Of a stretch of DNA of 64,000 nt, positions 50,601 through 61,506 are shown piece after piece; within the stretch, counting starts at the first letter, position 1, and each line of letters begins with the position of its first letter. The position numbers were made by a program, and so were the translations under genes. The stretch is taken from positions 3,286,001 to 3,350,000 of the forward strand of contig WUJK01000003.1 in the NCBI GenBank assembly GCA_011317545.1. Reading direction: 5' to 3'. The notes under the pieces were generated by a model. It ran no database searches. It was given only the letters and a program-made list of their open reading frames with translations, and was not told the origin of the DNA. This stretch comes from Coniella vitis (taxonomy: Eukaryota > Ascomycota > Sordariomycetes > Diaporthales > Schizoparmaceae).

Positions 50601-51078
50601 GCCAAGGCTTGGGCAAGGGCATTCCACTGACAGCCGTCGCAGCGGCTCGAAGAAGTGTACCATAGTACATGCAATCCGCTCCAAGCCCATTCAATCCAAT
50701 TCAATCCAATCCCATCCTCAACCTCAACCTTTCTCAACTGCAACACCACGCCTGCGGCCCCTTTCGCAGCTTGCATTGCCCAGCTCTGCTTCTCTAGAAC
50801 GGAGCACCTCTCTTTGCTCCCCGTCTCCAGCCCTCCCTGAATCACGATCACGTCGTACCAGATCCTCGCTTGTCGCACTCTCCCCGGCCACTGGTCTTGT
50901 GCCAGCACGACTCCACGCCTGCTGCTGTCGCCGTCGCCAGGACAATGCCCCCAGCCCTCGCCCGTCTAATAGATAATTAATTCCAGCCAGTCTTGCACGG
51001 CGCGCGAGTTTGCTCCCCCTGTCCGTCCACCCATTCGCCCACTGCGAGAACCAATTCCACACCACGACGACAGACACG
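47637..51078. other. 3.4-kb intergenic region, no supported gene
   Basis: Includes ACCTAGGT palindromes (about 48283), and a cluster of TACATAGTA motifs (49735-50100). The final 350 bases are a pyrimidine-rich leader of the downstream plus-strand gene. ORFs are short and of random composition. Confidence 0.6.
49735..50100. repeat. cluster of TACATAGTA/TACTATGTA motifs
   Basis: TACATAGTA at 49735, TACTATGTA at 49746, GTACATAGTACATAG at 50019 and CACATAGTACTT at 50092. The first two face each other and could form a hairpin. Confidence 0.8.
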
Positions 51079-54000
51079 ATGGAGTCCGAGGGCCATTCCA
51101 AGCGAGGCCGCTTCATGGGGAAGCTGTTTGGGCGCGAGAGGAAGCCCTCGAATCCAGCCGACGTTGCTCCTGGAAACGACGACTTGAGCAAGTTCTTTTC
51201 CAATTCGCCTCACGACAATCTGCCCGTTGTGCACGCTGCTCCCCAGATGCTAGCCAAGCTCGACACCTCGACTGCCCGGAGGTACCCCAACGCCCTGGAT
51301 GTTAGCACTCCCACCCAGGACCACCCACCCCAGCCAAGCGCACCACAGCCCAACGCGCCTCCGCCCCGCGAGCAGACACTGGCCATGAGGGCACGCATGC
51401 AGAGCACAAGAAGCAAAAATAGAACGGGTCTAGTTGTGAGGTTCGTCGACACACTCCCCGAGGTCATCGGAGATGGAGGTGACGAGTGCTCGGTTCCTAC
51501 GCAAGAGATCTCGAAGCGAAAGAGGGCGCAATCCGCACCAGTTCCTACCCAGGCGCGGAAGGTTGCCCAGCTTCAGCAAGAGAGGGACAGGGCGTACTCG
51601 GACAGTCCTCCAGCTCCCCCGCCTCCACCGCAGGACGATTTCAGGCCCCAGCCGCTCCGAAGAACCCAGACTGGCTTCTCGTCTGTGGGCAGTTCTCCGT
51701 CTCCAGTTGAACCTGCGCCCTTGTCAATGCCGTTGCCGCGCGCCCGTGATCCACCTGTTGTATCAGCTGGAAGCCCGGCCCCCTCGCGCTTTCTGGGTGC
51801 GCCTGCGACCCCAACCGACGATAAGAGGAAGTCGTTTATTGAGATCAACCAGGCCAAACAGCGTCAAGCAGAGGGAATGGCATTTGCACAAGCCGTTCGA
51901 TCAGCAAGCGCGAGCAGTGAACGTGAATGGGAAGAAATGAAACACCACAGCGTTGAGGTGCCTCTGACGCCCGTTGACACCAACAATTCGTCGTCACTGC
52001 CGCCTTCCAATGCTGGCTCTCCTGACTTGCGACAAAGGCGGCCACGGATGGACCAGAGCCCTGGTTCCTCATACTCGCAAACGATGCAGAGCAGCCCAGC
52101 CACATCTCTTGCTCACCGTCAGCCTTCTCAGCGTGAGCCCAGGGTGAGCGATTCTCCAAGCATGAAACCCAGTGCGCCAGAGGCTCTGGCGACGCCTGTA
52201 ATAACTGACGATGCTCTCGACCTCTTTACCGCGCGGACGCGCCATTTGTTTGAGCTGTTTCGCCTGCATGCGGAGACTGTCAAGCCTATCCTGTCATCTT
52301 TGCCAGATGATCTCGCCAGAGCAGCTCTGTGGTGGTTCTTGAAGGGCAGAATGACCCTTGAAATGACCATCAGAGAGCAGCCACAGACTCCCCAGCATGC
52401 TACCCAAGTACAAGCTGCACGCCAACAAGCTTATGCGGACCTGGCCAAAGCCTTGTGGATTTATCAAGAAATCGTGCCCCAGATTCTCGAGGCCAGGAGC
52501 AGTCCAGTGGACGCCGAAGTCCAAGATGTAGGGCAGACCATCCTTTCACAGCTCAGGAAGCTGGCGTCGTCCATGAAGCGCAACGGTTTCTTGCCACCAG
52601 AAGAGCCATTCTTGCCACAAGTCATCGACAGAACAATATGGGTAGAATACCCAGCCATCAATCAAGATATCATTGCCCTGCTGTGGGGTTCCTGGGCTTC
52701 CTCCATTGTAGCATCCCAGACCCTCACAAGATTACCTCTTCTTTCCGCGCTGCCACTCGGAGACACAAAGGACTTGTTTTGTTTTGGTCGGTACATGGTG
52801 GACTTGTATCTCATGGAGCAGGGAATGGAAGACCAGCAGTTCTTCTTCCCTTGCATTCTTTCTGTGATCAGATCGCCGACGCAGACAAGTCTCGACTTCT
52901 GCCTAGCCAGCCAGAATGGCGCCGTGCAACTCTGCATCAAGACGAACAGAAAGGGTGGGCCAACATGGAACGATGTTAAGTGGAGGCCAGAAAACAACAC
53001 CCTTGAGCTCAAGCTGCCTCGGGGATTCATTGTGGCGGTGAAGTGCAAACCACAAGACTTCAAGCTGCTGTGGAACATGCGTGACTTTAGCTCCAAAGCG
53101 CTACTAACTCTTCAGCCACGCAAAGAGGAGCAGTGTGTCTTCAAGTCCAAGTTGCGCAGCTTCCAATACTTTGACTCGAACCCAAAATCAATGTCCTTTC
53201 CGAGAGAGTCGGTGCCGAATTGCGAGATTGCGCTTTTCGAGCGAATTGCAAAGGAGAACTCGCCCACCGGTCAAAGAACTTACCACCGCGGCTTCCGAGT
53301 GGCCGTAGTTACGGGACCAACGACAAAACTACTTAGCGCCGTCAACCACATGTACCTCCCTCACGTACCTGTCCAATTCGGGTTCTTGAGGGGTGAGAGT
53401 TCGGAGCCTGCTCTTCTCTTGAGATTTGAAGATGGAGGCAGCAATGGCAGGATGGTTATGGCTTTCAACGACGAACCGGAACGGCTCCGCTTCCATGGCC
53501 TACTAATTGGTACATTGGTGCAACAAGATGAAAAGATCTTCTCAGAGGTCCCAATTACTGGTTTTGCAATCTCGCAGACCGCAAAGACCGAGCCACTCCC
53601 TGTTTACGCGCAACTGCCATGGTCAAGAGTCAGAGTCATCAACGAAGAGGTCGAGGGCGAAATTCCCGAAACGGTGTTGGCTGAGCGTCTCAGAATCGTT
53701 GTTGACTTTAAATGTGGTAGCATCACGGACAGGGTGAACGTGGGTCCTGGCGAGCTCAAGATCCGGCTGCCGGTCAAGGAAAAGACAAAGATCCAGGTCT
53801 TACGCCCAGCACAGCAGGATATCACCGTGGCTCTTTCCGAGGCGCAAGTTGCGAAGCAGATGCCCGCAGAGATTGCCCAGGCACTGTCGATTACGAGGGG
53901 CGGGCCCTCAGTCCGGACATTCTCCTTCACCAGTCAGAGAGACCTGCATGACTTCCAAGAGGCCTTGACAGGCTTCAAGGTGCTGTTCGATGGCGTCGTT

Positions 54001-54510
54001 GCACTCTTTGCCATTGCACGGCGGCGCATGGTAGTGCCCATTTATAAGAAGTGGGAAGCAACGGGCACTCGGGTGCAGATTGTCAAGTCCGAGGACAACA
54101 TCATGCAGGTGCTCGTCTTCTTCGAGGCCTTTCACCACGGCGAAAGCATGAGTTTCCCGCTGAAAGCGACAGATGTCTTTGAAGCCATCAAGAAGGGCGA
54201 CAAGGTCGGGCTCAAGATCGACGATGCCAAGTTTCCATTGCCGTTCTTGCCCGAGAATGGAGCAACCGCGACGGATGACATGGCGTTTGTCTGCTTGGAT
54301 ATGCCTGAGATTCCTGGGGAGCATGATGATATTACTATTTTGTTTGATGGCGAGGAGCGTAAGTCGGATTTCTATATTTATGCCTCACACTACTATACTA
54401 TTACTTTATTATTCCCTGTGATAAAGACTAATGCTTGTTTATCTATTATAGAACGCGATGACTTCCTTCAATGTTTGCCAGCTTCAGTCAAGGGCGCAAA
54501 GCCGAGGTAG
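51079..54510 (+). CDS. conserved-looking hypothetical protein, 1112 residues
   Basis: Not recognised. Two exons (51079-54358 and 54452-54510). ATG 51079 (MESEGHSKRGRFMGKLFGRE) is the first ATG in a frame open since 51010. Residues 1-380 are Pro/Ser/Gln-rich with basic patches, probably disordered. From about 380 (FTARTRHLFELFRLHAETV, then ALWWFLKGRMTLE) the composition becomes that of a folded helical then beta-rich protein, up to the C-terminus. Many polar beta-type stretches (about 640-1060) suggest repeated PH-like or Ig-like modules, but I cannot name them. No signal peptide, membrane segment or enzyme motif is visible. The last intron (93 nt) is divisible by three and has no stop, so its retention would add 31 residues in frame. 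A cytoplasmic scaffold role would be a guess. Confidence 0.85.
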   Translation: MESEGHSKRGRFMGKLFGRERKPSNPADVAPGNDDLSKFFSNSPHDNLPVVHAAPQMLAKLDTSTARRYPNALDVSTPTQDHPPQPSAPQPNAPPPREQTLAMRARMQSTRSKNRTGLVVRFVDTLPEVIGDGGDECSVPTQEISKRKRAQSAPVPTQARKVAQLQQERDRAYSDSPPAPPPPPQDDFRPQPLRRTQTGFSSVGSSPSPVEPAPLSMPLPRARDPPVVSAGSPAPSRFLGAPATPTDDKRKSFIEINQAKQRQAEGMAFAQAVRSASASSEREWEEMKHHSVEVPLTPVDTNNSSSLPPSNAGSPDLRQRRPRMDQSPGSSYSQTMQSSPATSLAHRQPSQREPRVSDSPSMKPSAPEALATPVITDDALDLFTARTRHLFELFRLHAETVKPILSSLPDDLARAALWWFLKGRMTLEMTIREQPQTPQHATQVQAARQQAYADLAKALWIYQEIVPQILEARSSPVDAEVQDVGQTILSQLRKLASSMKRNGFLPPEEPFLPQVIDRTIWVEYPAINQDIIALLWGSWASSIVASQTLTRLPLLSALPLGDTKDLFCFGRYMVDLYLMEQGMEDQQFFFPCILSVIRSPTQTSLDFCLASQNGAVQLCIKTNRKGGPTWNDVKWRPENNTLELKLPRGFIVAVKCKPQDFKLLWNMRDFSSKALLTLQPRKEEQCVFKSKLRSFQYFDSNPKSMSFPRESVPNCEIALFERIAKENSPTGQRTYHRGFRVAVVTGPTTKLLSAVNHMYLPHVPVQFGFLRGESSEPALLLRFEDGGSNGRMVMAFNDEPERLRFHGLLIGTLVQQDEKIFSEVPITGFAISQTAKTEPLPVYAQLPWSRVRVINEEVEGEIPETVLAERLRIVVDFKCGSITDRVNVGPGELKIRLPVKEKTKIQVLRPAQQDITVALSEAQVAKQMPAEIAQALSITRGGPSVRTFSFTSQRDLHDFQEALTGFKVLFDGVVALFAIARRRMVVPIYKKWEATGTRVQIVKSEDNIMQVLVFFEAFHHGESMSFPLKATDVFEAIKKGDKVGLKIDDAKFPLPFLPENGATATDDMAFVCLDMPEIPGEHDDITILFDGEERKSDFYIYASHYYTITLLFPVIKTNACLSIIERDDFLQCLPASVKGAKPR

Positions 54511-55541
54511 CATGGGGAATTTTGAAAACCTGGACAAATCTTTTTTTACTCTTTTTTTTTCAAGCAAGCGATTGCAGGGGTGTCTCACACAATATATGAG
54601 ATGACATTTTGCTCATGGACGAAGAAGAGGACTACTTGTTCATCGAAGGGGTGGCAAAACCAACATACGGATATGGTGAAGTTCGAGGGGAAGGGGGAAA
54701 AGAGAGTACGGAGAAGGAAGAACGAAGAAGAAGAGGAGGAGTATGATGAAGAAGAAGAACAAGAAAGGTGTTCTCATGGCTGCACAAACAAATTCCTTGC
54801 GCAAAGCCGGAGAAAAGAGGCTTTCGACCAAGTCCGAAGTTTATATGTACAGTCGAGTACAGAAAACCGTCCTGCATTGCTTTTGCATGAGATACCCCCT
54901 CTCGAGTTATCCAAGCATGGCATAACAAAGCACAAATAACGTATATGTGTTTGTATTTGCATTTTGACTCAGTATTTTGTTTTATTCTCCCTGCTGGGGG
55001 TTTACCCTCTGCCTTCGGCTTCATATCAGCGACATCAGGTAGAATGTGCCCGAGTGAGTGGTTACTGATGAGATTTGGGGCAGTTGTCAAGACGGATTTG
55101 GGAACTAGGATGAAGGAATAGACTTGTCTTGGGAATTTGCACCTCATCTCAGTCGTACTATGTCGTGATAATTCCTGAAGAATCAAGAAATCTCGCAAAT
55201 CTCTCTAGATACTAGAGCTTCTACTAGAATCAACTATAGTCTACACTTGGAACGACCGATGGATCAAGTGACGATACTCGAACATCTTGTTGCATGGTCG
55301 ACTTCCAATTCAAAGCCTTGTATCGCATTACATATTTGTGAGTCTCCGCATGTGCAGCAACATAATGGGTATCTATCCCTTCTGCTGCCCTCACCGGTAC
55401 GTACTCAAATGAAATCAACAAAGATTCGCTTCCACCATGCCAAAACAACACGACGTTTTGCCAAAAGATCACCTTTCTCTTACTCTTGGCTGTCCAGAAT
55501 ATCCATTGTCCCCTCCCTCCACGTGTGCAGAAGCCCAACTT
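54511..55541. other. convergent 3' region with purine tract
   Basis: Contains an imperfect GAA/GAG tract (about 54700-54770) and a TACTATGT motif at 55157. No supported gene. Confidence 0.65.
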
Positions 55542-57451
55542 TCAGTCCCTCTGCTGCTCATCATCACTCATTTCAGACAACTTCAGCAGCCCCCTCCTCA
55601 CATCCCTCAGACTCTCACGATCCATCCGCCGCGCATTTTCCAACCCTGCAATCCGCGTCTGTAGCTCAGCGATGCGCGCATCCCGCATCTCGAGAGCTGC
55701 ACGTGCTGCATCACGGCCCTTGATCAGCCCCCGGACGCGTCGCTCGTAACGTTCGAGGATGGCGTTCAGGTCGGTTTGTATGACATCTGGCAAGGCAGAT
55801 GTGTGGGAGGAAGTAGACAGGAGGTCTCTGATTTCGGAACTGAGGAGGCGGATGTCGAGGTCGGGCGGGACGGCAGTGGTTGTATTGGATTTTGCTGCGG
55901 AGGTGTCGGTAGTGTTGATGTCAACGGTGGGATGTTGCTGCTGCTGCTGCTTCTTGTTGGGAGTTGTAAAGAGGGATGTCGCGCTGGTTGTGTCGGGTGT
56001 GGTATTTGCTGCCGTTGTTGTTGCTCCAGGAGCAAAGACATCCATCTTGCGATAGGGCGTGGGCGTCTCTGGATCTTTCCCTAGATGCGAATATCCATCT
56101 CCTCTACGCGTAGCAGCAGCAGCAGCAGCAGCTTCATTATCAAAGCGCAGCCTCTTTGCGATATTACCATATTCATCCTCATTCTCTGCATCATTCCCAG
56201 TAGCAGCGCGGCGCCCACCGCCACTACGGCTACCCCCTGTCGTAGGCGTAGGCAGTGAGCTTCCACCACGACCACCACCACCAAGATTGCCAAACCGCTT
56301 CATACCCGTGGTAGGCGTTTCCGCAAAGGCGGATGGTACTCCTCCCCCGCCGTATCGTCCGTGTGGTTGAAGTTTCCTGGCGCTCGCCTCGGTGACCTGC
56401 GCCAGCTCTTGGCTCAGAGCTGGGTCGTCAAACTCATCGCCACCATACTTGTCGCTGTCTTCCTCGTCAACGAGGAAGCCTGTGCGCTTCCGTTTTGCAT
56501 TGGGTGTTTGCGGTGCCGCCGTGGGGCCTGTGACTGCTCTTCCTCCTGCTGCTCGTGCTGATGCTCTGGAGCGAACGTTGGTGGGGGAGCTTTGCAGCGT
56601 GACGCTTGATACGGAGGTGTCCCCTTCGCGGGAGCCGAAGCTTCCGTGTGCCGTTGCTTTGCTTATATTGCTGTTCTTGGCGGCATCGCCGTCCATCTCG
56701 TCCTCATCGTTACCATCATCATCCCCAGCTGAATCCCAGCTCAAGTACTCCGAATCCTGCGACAAGATACGCGCTGCCTTTGCTCCCCTTTTCTGTGTAC
56801 GCGGCGGCGGCGGCGGCGGCGGCCGTCCTGAAAAAAGCCTTTGCTTTGGTGGCGACGTCATCGCGTTATCCATAGTAGTAGTAGTAGTAGCAACAGACTC
56901 TTTGCCTTTTGCCTGCTTCTTTTTGCTACTGCTGCTGCGGCCGCCGCCGTTGTCCCTTGGCGCAAAAGCAGCAGGCACAGGCGCTGCCTCGCCTTTTGCC
57001 TGAACACGCGCGACAATTCCATTCTCCGAGGGGCAGTTGTGCTTCAGCAGGGCCTCTTGCTCGCGTTTCTTGGCTTCCGATTCCCACAGGAAGAAGCCGC
57101 ACTGGCGGCTGTCGCAGGTGTAAAAGCGCTTGCCCTTGTTGGGATTGTCCTTCTTCACGGTGAGGCAGAGCGCTGGTTTGCGGGGTTCGCAGTCGCCTTT
57201 GGTCTTTGAGTGTAAGCGCCGTGACCCTCTCTTTCTGTTATTGCCCATTGTTGAACGGTGGTGGGTGAGGATGGGGCCCGGGGGGGGGAGGGAAAGAGGT
57301 GTAAAGAATGAGCAATAAGTATCCATGAAGATGGAAGAAAACGGTACATACACAGCCATATTCCATCCTCCAACAGACCCTTGATCACCTTGGGAGGCAC
57401 GTAGGCTCCAAGCCCAGCATCACGAAGGTAGCGTGGTCTCCGTTGGTACAT
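55542..57451 (-). CDS. zf-GRF zinc-finger protein
   Basis: Two exons from the right (57352-57451, 55542-57196; 155-nt intron, donor GTATGT) encode 584 residues. The splice joins GLLEDGIWLC to DCEPRKPALCLTVKK, rebuilding a GRF zinc finger (about residues 25-85; CxC near 34-36, then FYTCDSRQCGFFLW and a final HNC). GRF fingers bind single-stranded DNA in repair proteins such as topoisomerase III and APE2; here it is the only domain. The rest is Ser/Gly/Thr/Ala-rich, with Gly-rich and Gln runs, ending in a coiled coil (about 500-575, EIRDLL...AALEMRDARIAELQTRIAGLE). The unspliced frame would start with an unrelated hydrophobic stretch, so that start is rejected. A role in DNA repair is inferred from the finger. 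Confidence 0.82.
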
Positions 57452-57560
57452 GATTACCTCGTTCTGCAATCCCAGTCGTTCTTGTGACCATAAGTGAGAT
57501 GGGGAGCAATGCAGTTGAGAGTATGAGAACCGGGCTTTGGGGGGGAATGACGGGCAAGAC

Positions 57561-57591
<31 letters not shown>

Positions 57592-58205
57592 TTGGCACTG
57601 CGTTTCTCAACTAGCGGCACCTGGGGCTTGGTGGCCCACCTGCCAGCCTATATACGTGGGGTACTCCAGGGCCCCTGCCAGCAATTGATGCAAGCACTCT
57701 GGCACGGTACATAGTACAGAGCCTATCAGGGGAACAGGAGGACCTCATAGGTTCATATCATATCATTGTTCAAAAAACCATGGCCGCTACTGGGATGGAA
57801 GCCAAGGGACTAGAGGCTGATGCGGTTGTCAACATGTAAAGTCGTTACAGTATTACCAACTTGATGGTTATTGTACATATCCACGCAAGGTATCACTCTC
57901 AATCCGTTCGCTATGCAGGAGCTGTATGCTAGACGCAGGCAGGTGGGCTCGCAATATCCCAAGCCAAAATCACTATCTTTAACTTGAATCGCTCAAGAAA
58001 AGGGAGAGAGAACAAAATCAATCTGCAAGACAAACAAGAGAATAAGAGTAACGGGGGTATACGCATGCTTATATGAGGGAGAAGGACAAACATAGGCATG
58101 AACAACAAGAAGATGAAAACAAAGAAGAAGGTGGGAATACAACCGAGAACGAAAGAGAAAAGGGCCCGCAGACGCACGGACGTGCTCCCTTCCTCTCTTG
58201 TCAAA
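57452..58205. other. intergenic between two minus-strand genes
   Basis: Promoter side of the zf-GRF gene and 3' flank of the ELMO gene. Holds the CCAG microsatellite and a GGTACATAGTAC motif at 57706. No gene. Confidence 0.65.
57562..57590. repeat. (CAGC)7 microsatellite
   Basis: Seven perfect tetranucleotide units, about 110 bases upstream of the zf-GRF start codon. Confidence 0.95.
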
Positions 58206-60452
58206 TCAAACCTCATAGTAATAATCATCATCCAGCCCTTCTCGACTTGGGACAACACCAGCGCCACGCTGGGGCCCGTTATACACCGCGTCCACTCCAA
58301 CGTTCAACAGTCGGATCTTCATGCCATAATCGCTGACCAGCGTGCTCAGCTTGTTCGTCTCGGCAGTGATCGGCGCTTGGTTTAGCAACATGAGCAGCCC
58401 GTCCAGCCACTCGGACGCGAGGGAGTTGGACGTGGGGTGCAGCGTCAAAACAGCTTGCTCGGCCGTGTCACTGCCCGTGGCCGCCTCCTTCGGGTTTGTG
58501 TAGCTATAGATTGTGATTTTGGTCGTGGTCTTGGGCCCGGCTGCGCCTCCGGCGTTATTGGCCTTTGGCACGCCCAGTGGTGGCGGCTGGGTGGTGTTGT
58601 TGTTGTTGCGAAGCGTCGATCCACTAGACACGCTTTGGGAATCCTCACCAGCAGACACGTTCGAAACAACCGAGCTAATGGTGCTGAGGTCGATCTTCTC
58701 GCCCAGCGACTCGAGATTCGGATCAGGCGACACTTTCTCCACAAAATCGGCATAGTGAAGGAAGCGCCTGTTATGAGACAGGCGCGCAAAGCGCCACGGC
58801 TTGGGTGAGTACAGGCGTTTCTTTGCGTCCAAGCTTGCCGTATCGCGCTGTTGTCCAGGCTGATCCCGCGAGGGGATGGGTTTGGAGAACCAGGACCCTT
58901 GCAGCAGACAGCGAATGCGCTGCTCCTTGACAAAAGTTAGGGCTTCGTGGTTGAGCTCCTCGCGTACTTGGTAGAGATGTTGCCCCCATTGGTGGTCGAA
59001 GGACAGTTCAAGCAATTCCATCTGGACCTCGCGCAGCCGAATGTATTCGTAATCTTGCAGTTCCTCTTCAATTTCTGCAATGTCCTTTGTCCGTGTCGCT
59101 TGGCCCACCACGCGCTCGACAAGTATACGGACCAACTCTGCCACCTTTTCAAAATCGTCCCTTCCGGCACCTGTGGCCTTCCACATGCGAAAGAAGGCGT
59201 GCAGCCCTGCAACATGGAGTCGAGACCATTGTAAGAGCAGCGGCTTGAATATCTGGTCATTTGCCTTGATATCGTCAATGGCTTGGTAGCCCTTGATGTC
59301 CTCCAAATCAGCCTTGTCAACGCCGAAATGCTCAAACAGAATCATGGTTACGGCCAGGCTGGATCGGGCAATGGGGCATCGTTCATCCAGAGGCTTGGTA
59401 GACTGCTCCAGCAGCATCTTTTGAAAACCGTCCTCGTTCCGACGGACATAGTCGGTGAGATCCATCATGCCCAGAAACCCAGCAACATGGAACTCAGAGG
59501 TAGGGTTTTCTGTTTGAAAACCTAGCCTCCGCCATTTCTCGGGGTTGTGTCTCTTGTTCCCTGTCTCTCCACTTGCTGCAGGACTTGTACCACCATTGCC
59601 AGCCAAGGACCTGTCTGGCGTGCTGGCCAAATGAATACCCTTGAGCGCCCTTCTATGCTCAGGGCGCTCAAGATCAACTTTGACTTCCTCCCATTTCCTC
59701 AACAGCACCTTGGTCAGGTTCTGAAAGTCGAGCAGCGGTTGGGCCAGATCCTGCAGGGCCGAACTCTGCATCAAGTTGTAGGCAGCCTTGATCAGACCCA
59801 GATCCTGTAATTTCTTGATGACCTTGGACCAATCCTCACTGGATGAGGGCTTGGAAGTGCTGGTTCCGTGGGTAGTCCCTTCATCTTTGGACACGACATC
59901 ACGAATCAAGGCGTTGATGAGCATTAGCGAGGCAGCACACAAGGCGTGATCGGCCGATTGGAGCTGGGAAATGACATGGTCAAAGAATTGGGGGTGGACT
60001 GCCAGGGCTGGTTTTAATGCGCGAAAGCCAAACATGCCTGGGGCCTTGACAGTCGTGGCAATATGATTGTGCCCCGGCGGCGCAGACTGCAAGTGCGACA
60101 CGAGAGCAACAAGTATAGACATGGCGCCTCGCAAAATGTTGACCAAGGGATTGATGACAATCAGTTCGACAAGGCGCTCAATCAGATCGGAAGCCATGTA
60201 GCCCTCAAAGATGTCCCACCCCATGTCAACCTCGAGCAGCCGCGTTAGGGACTGCAGCGAGTACGCCAGCGTGTTGCCACCTGTATTCATAATTAACCGG
60301 CGCAATATGACGAGGCCACCTGAGGAAATAAAGACATCGGCAAAGGCGGGATCGTTGATGGAGGACTGCAGCTTGAAAACGGCCATCTTGCGAGCGGCAT
60401 CCTCCTCGCTGGCCAGGCGCGACAGGAGCGCGGGCACGTCGGCCTGGTCCAT
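58206..60452 (-). CDS. ELMO/CED-12 family protein
   Basis: Single-exon gene of 748 residues. The N-terminal half is made of armadillo-like helical repeats (from MDQADVPALLSRLASEEDAA through SLQSLTRLLEVDMGWDIFEG). A central ELMO domain follows (about 340-520), with AVTMILFEHFGVDKADLEDI and LLLQWSRLHVAGLHAFFRMW. A C-terminal PH-like region (about 540-745) contains RFARLSHNRRFLHYADF and ends acidic/Tyr-rich. In other eukaryotes ELMO proteins act with DOCK-type exchange factors on Rac/Cdc42; a role in hyphal polarity is an inference. The ATG is the first in frame and no intron signals are needed. Confidence 0.9.
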   Translation of the reverse strand: MDQADVPALLSRLASEEDAARKMAVFKLQSSINDPAFADVFISSGGLVILRRLIMNTGGNTLAYSLQSLTRLLEVDMGWDIFEGYMASDLIERLVELIVINPLVNILRGAMSILVALVSHLQSAPPGHNHIATTVKAPGMFGFRALKPALAVHPQFFDHVISQLQSADHALCAASLMLINALIRDVVSKDEGTTHGTSTSKPSSSEDWSKVIKKLQDLGLIKAAYNLMQSSALQDLAQPLLDFQNLTKVLLRKWEEVKVDLERPEHRRALKGIHLASTPDRSLAGNGGTSPAASGETGNKRHNPEKWRRLGFQTENPTSEFHVAGFLGMMDLTDYVRRNEDGFQKMLLEQSTKPLDERCPIARSSLAVTMILFEHFGVDKADLEDIKGYQAIDDIKANDQIFKPLLLQWSRLHVAGLHAFFRMWKATGAGRDDFEKVAELVRILVERVVGQATRTKDIAEIEEELQDYEYIRLREVQMELLELSFDHQWGQHLYQVREELNHEALTFVKEQRIRCLLQGSWFSKPIPSRDQPGQQRDTASLDAKKRLYSPKPWRFARLSHNRRFLHYADFVEKVSPDPNLESLGEKIDLSTISSVVSNVSAGEDSQSVSSGSTLRNNNNTTQPPPLGVPKANNAGGAAGPKTTTKITIYSYTNPKEAATGSDTAEQAVLTLHPTSNSLASEWLDGLLMLLNQAPITAETNKLSTLVSDYGMKIRLLNVGVDAVYNGPQRGAGVVPSREGLDDDYYYEV

Positions 60453-61506
60453 GGCGAAAGCGGAAGGCGGAGGAAGAATACGGCGCGTCGAAGAAGGAAA
60501 TAGGTCGGTCGGACGGACGGTCGGACGGTCGGTCAGGAGACCCGCTCTCAGCAGCAGGCAGGCCAGACGGGCAGGCCAGACAGGCTCGTCGGCTGTGTGT
60601 AACGGTCGGCGCAGATGCCGCGCTTAAGAGGCGAGAGGGTATACAGGGACTCGCGAGGTGACGTAGAAAGGAGGCGCGCAAGGGTCGTGCCGAGAGGGTC
60701 AGTATGGGATCGTGACGGCTGCATGTCTCGACAAGTTGCAGGAGCTGGTGTATCGCGAATTGGGTCTGGGTGACGGGGGCAACGGGGTGCGAGAGGGCCA
60801 GGTCGACGAGAGAAATTGTCGCGCTTCCAAACGTCGCGTGCGCGCGCAAGCCTCCCTTCAGGGGCATTGACCAGCGGGCCCTGTCTAGCGTTGGAGGCGG
60901 GTCACTGGATGTGTACCAGTGGCTTGGCAGGGCCCAAGTACACGGTACTTTGAAGCACATAGTATTACTATGTACTTAGGTACAGTACTCACAGCATGCA
61001 GAGTTCCATTACCTCTCTGAGCAATTGCTCACTGTACATAGTATTCACCGTGTTTTACCTATTGCATCGTTTCTTCTCTTCTTCTCCTGTACCGAGAGAA
61101 GATTATTCATTTGTAAAGATGAGATTTGGCCTAGAATAGAGGATGTCTTTTAGAAAATGTCCAGAACTACTTAGATATCCCTGGATGTATGCATTCCGTA
61201 TTGTACTGACGACCGAGGTAAGTATCAAAAAGTACGTCATGCTTTCTTGTTGCCGATTGCCACAGCCGCAGCCCGCAGCCGCCATGAGCCCTTCCTCGTT
61301 TAGGGCAGCTTGCAATGCCCTATCTTTGCTCTATGGCTGCCATCCTTAGCAGCCCGGCAACCACCAGTTTATAAGCGGCCAAGCACCTAGCTACTACCCA
61401 CGTAGAGATCAAGTACAGCTTCAATAACCGCATCATCTTTGCTGCCCTTTCCTCGGTCATTCTTTTCTCATTCCCAATGCTTGAACCGTACCGAGCATCG
61501 TCCACC
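60453..61506. other. divergent promoter region of the ELMO and cytidine deaminase genes
   Basis: Carries (GGTCGGACGG)-like short repeats near 60505-60535 and three TACATAGTA motifs (60957-61043). No supported gene. Confidence 0.6.
60957..61043. repeat. cluster of ACATAGTA/TACTATGTA motifs
   Basis: ACATAGTATTACTATGT (60957-60973) is an inverted repeat with 8-base arms around a single T; a further GTACATAGTA lies at 61034. Confidence 0.8.

Noticed and set aside
57197..57359. Start of the zf-GRF protein at MAVYVPFSS
   Set aside because: This stretch is the intron; splicing from an upstream exon restores the first cysteines of the GRF finger.
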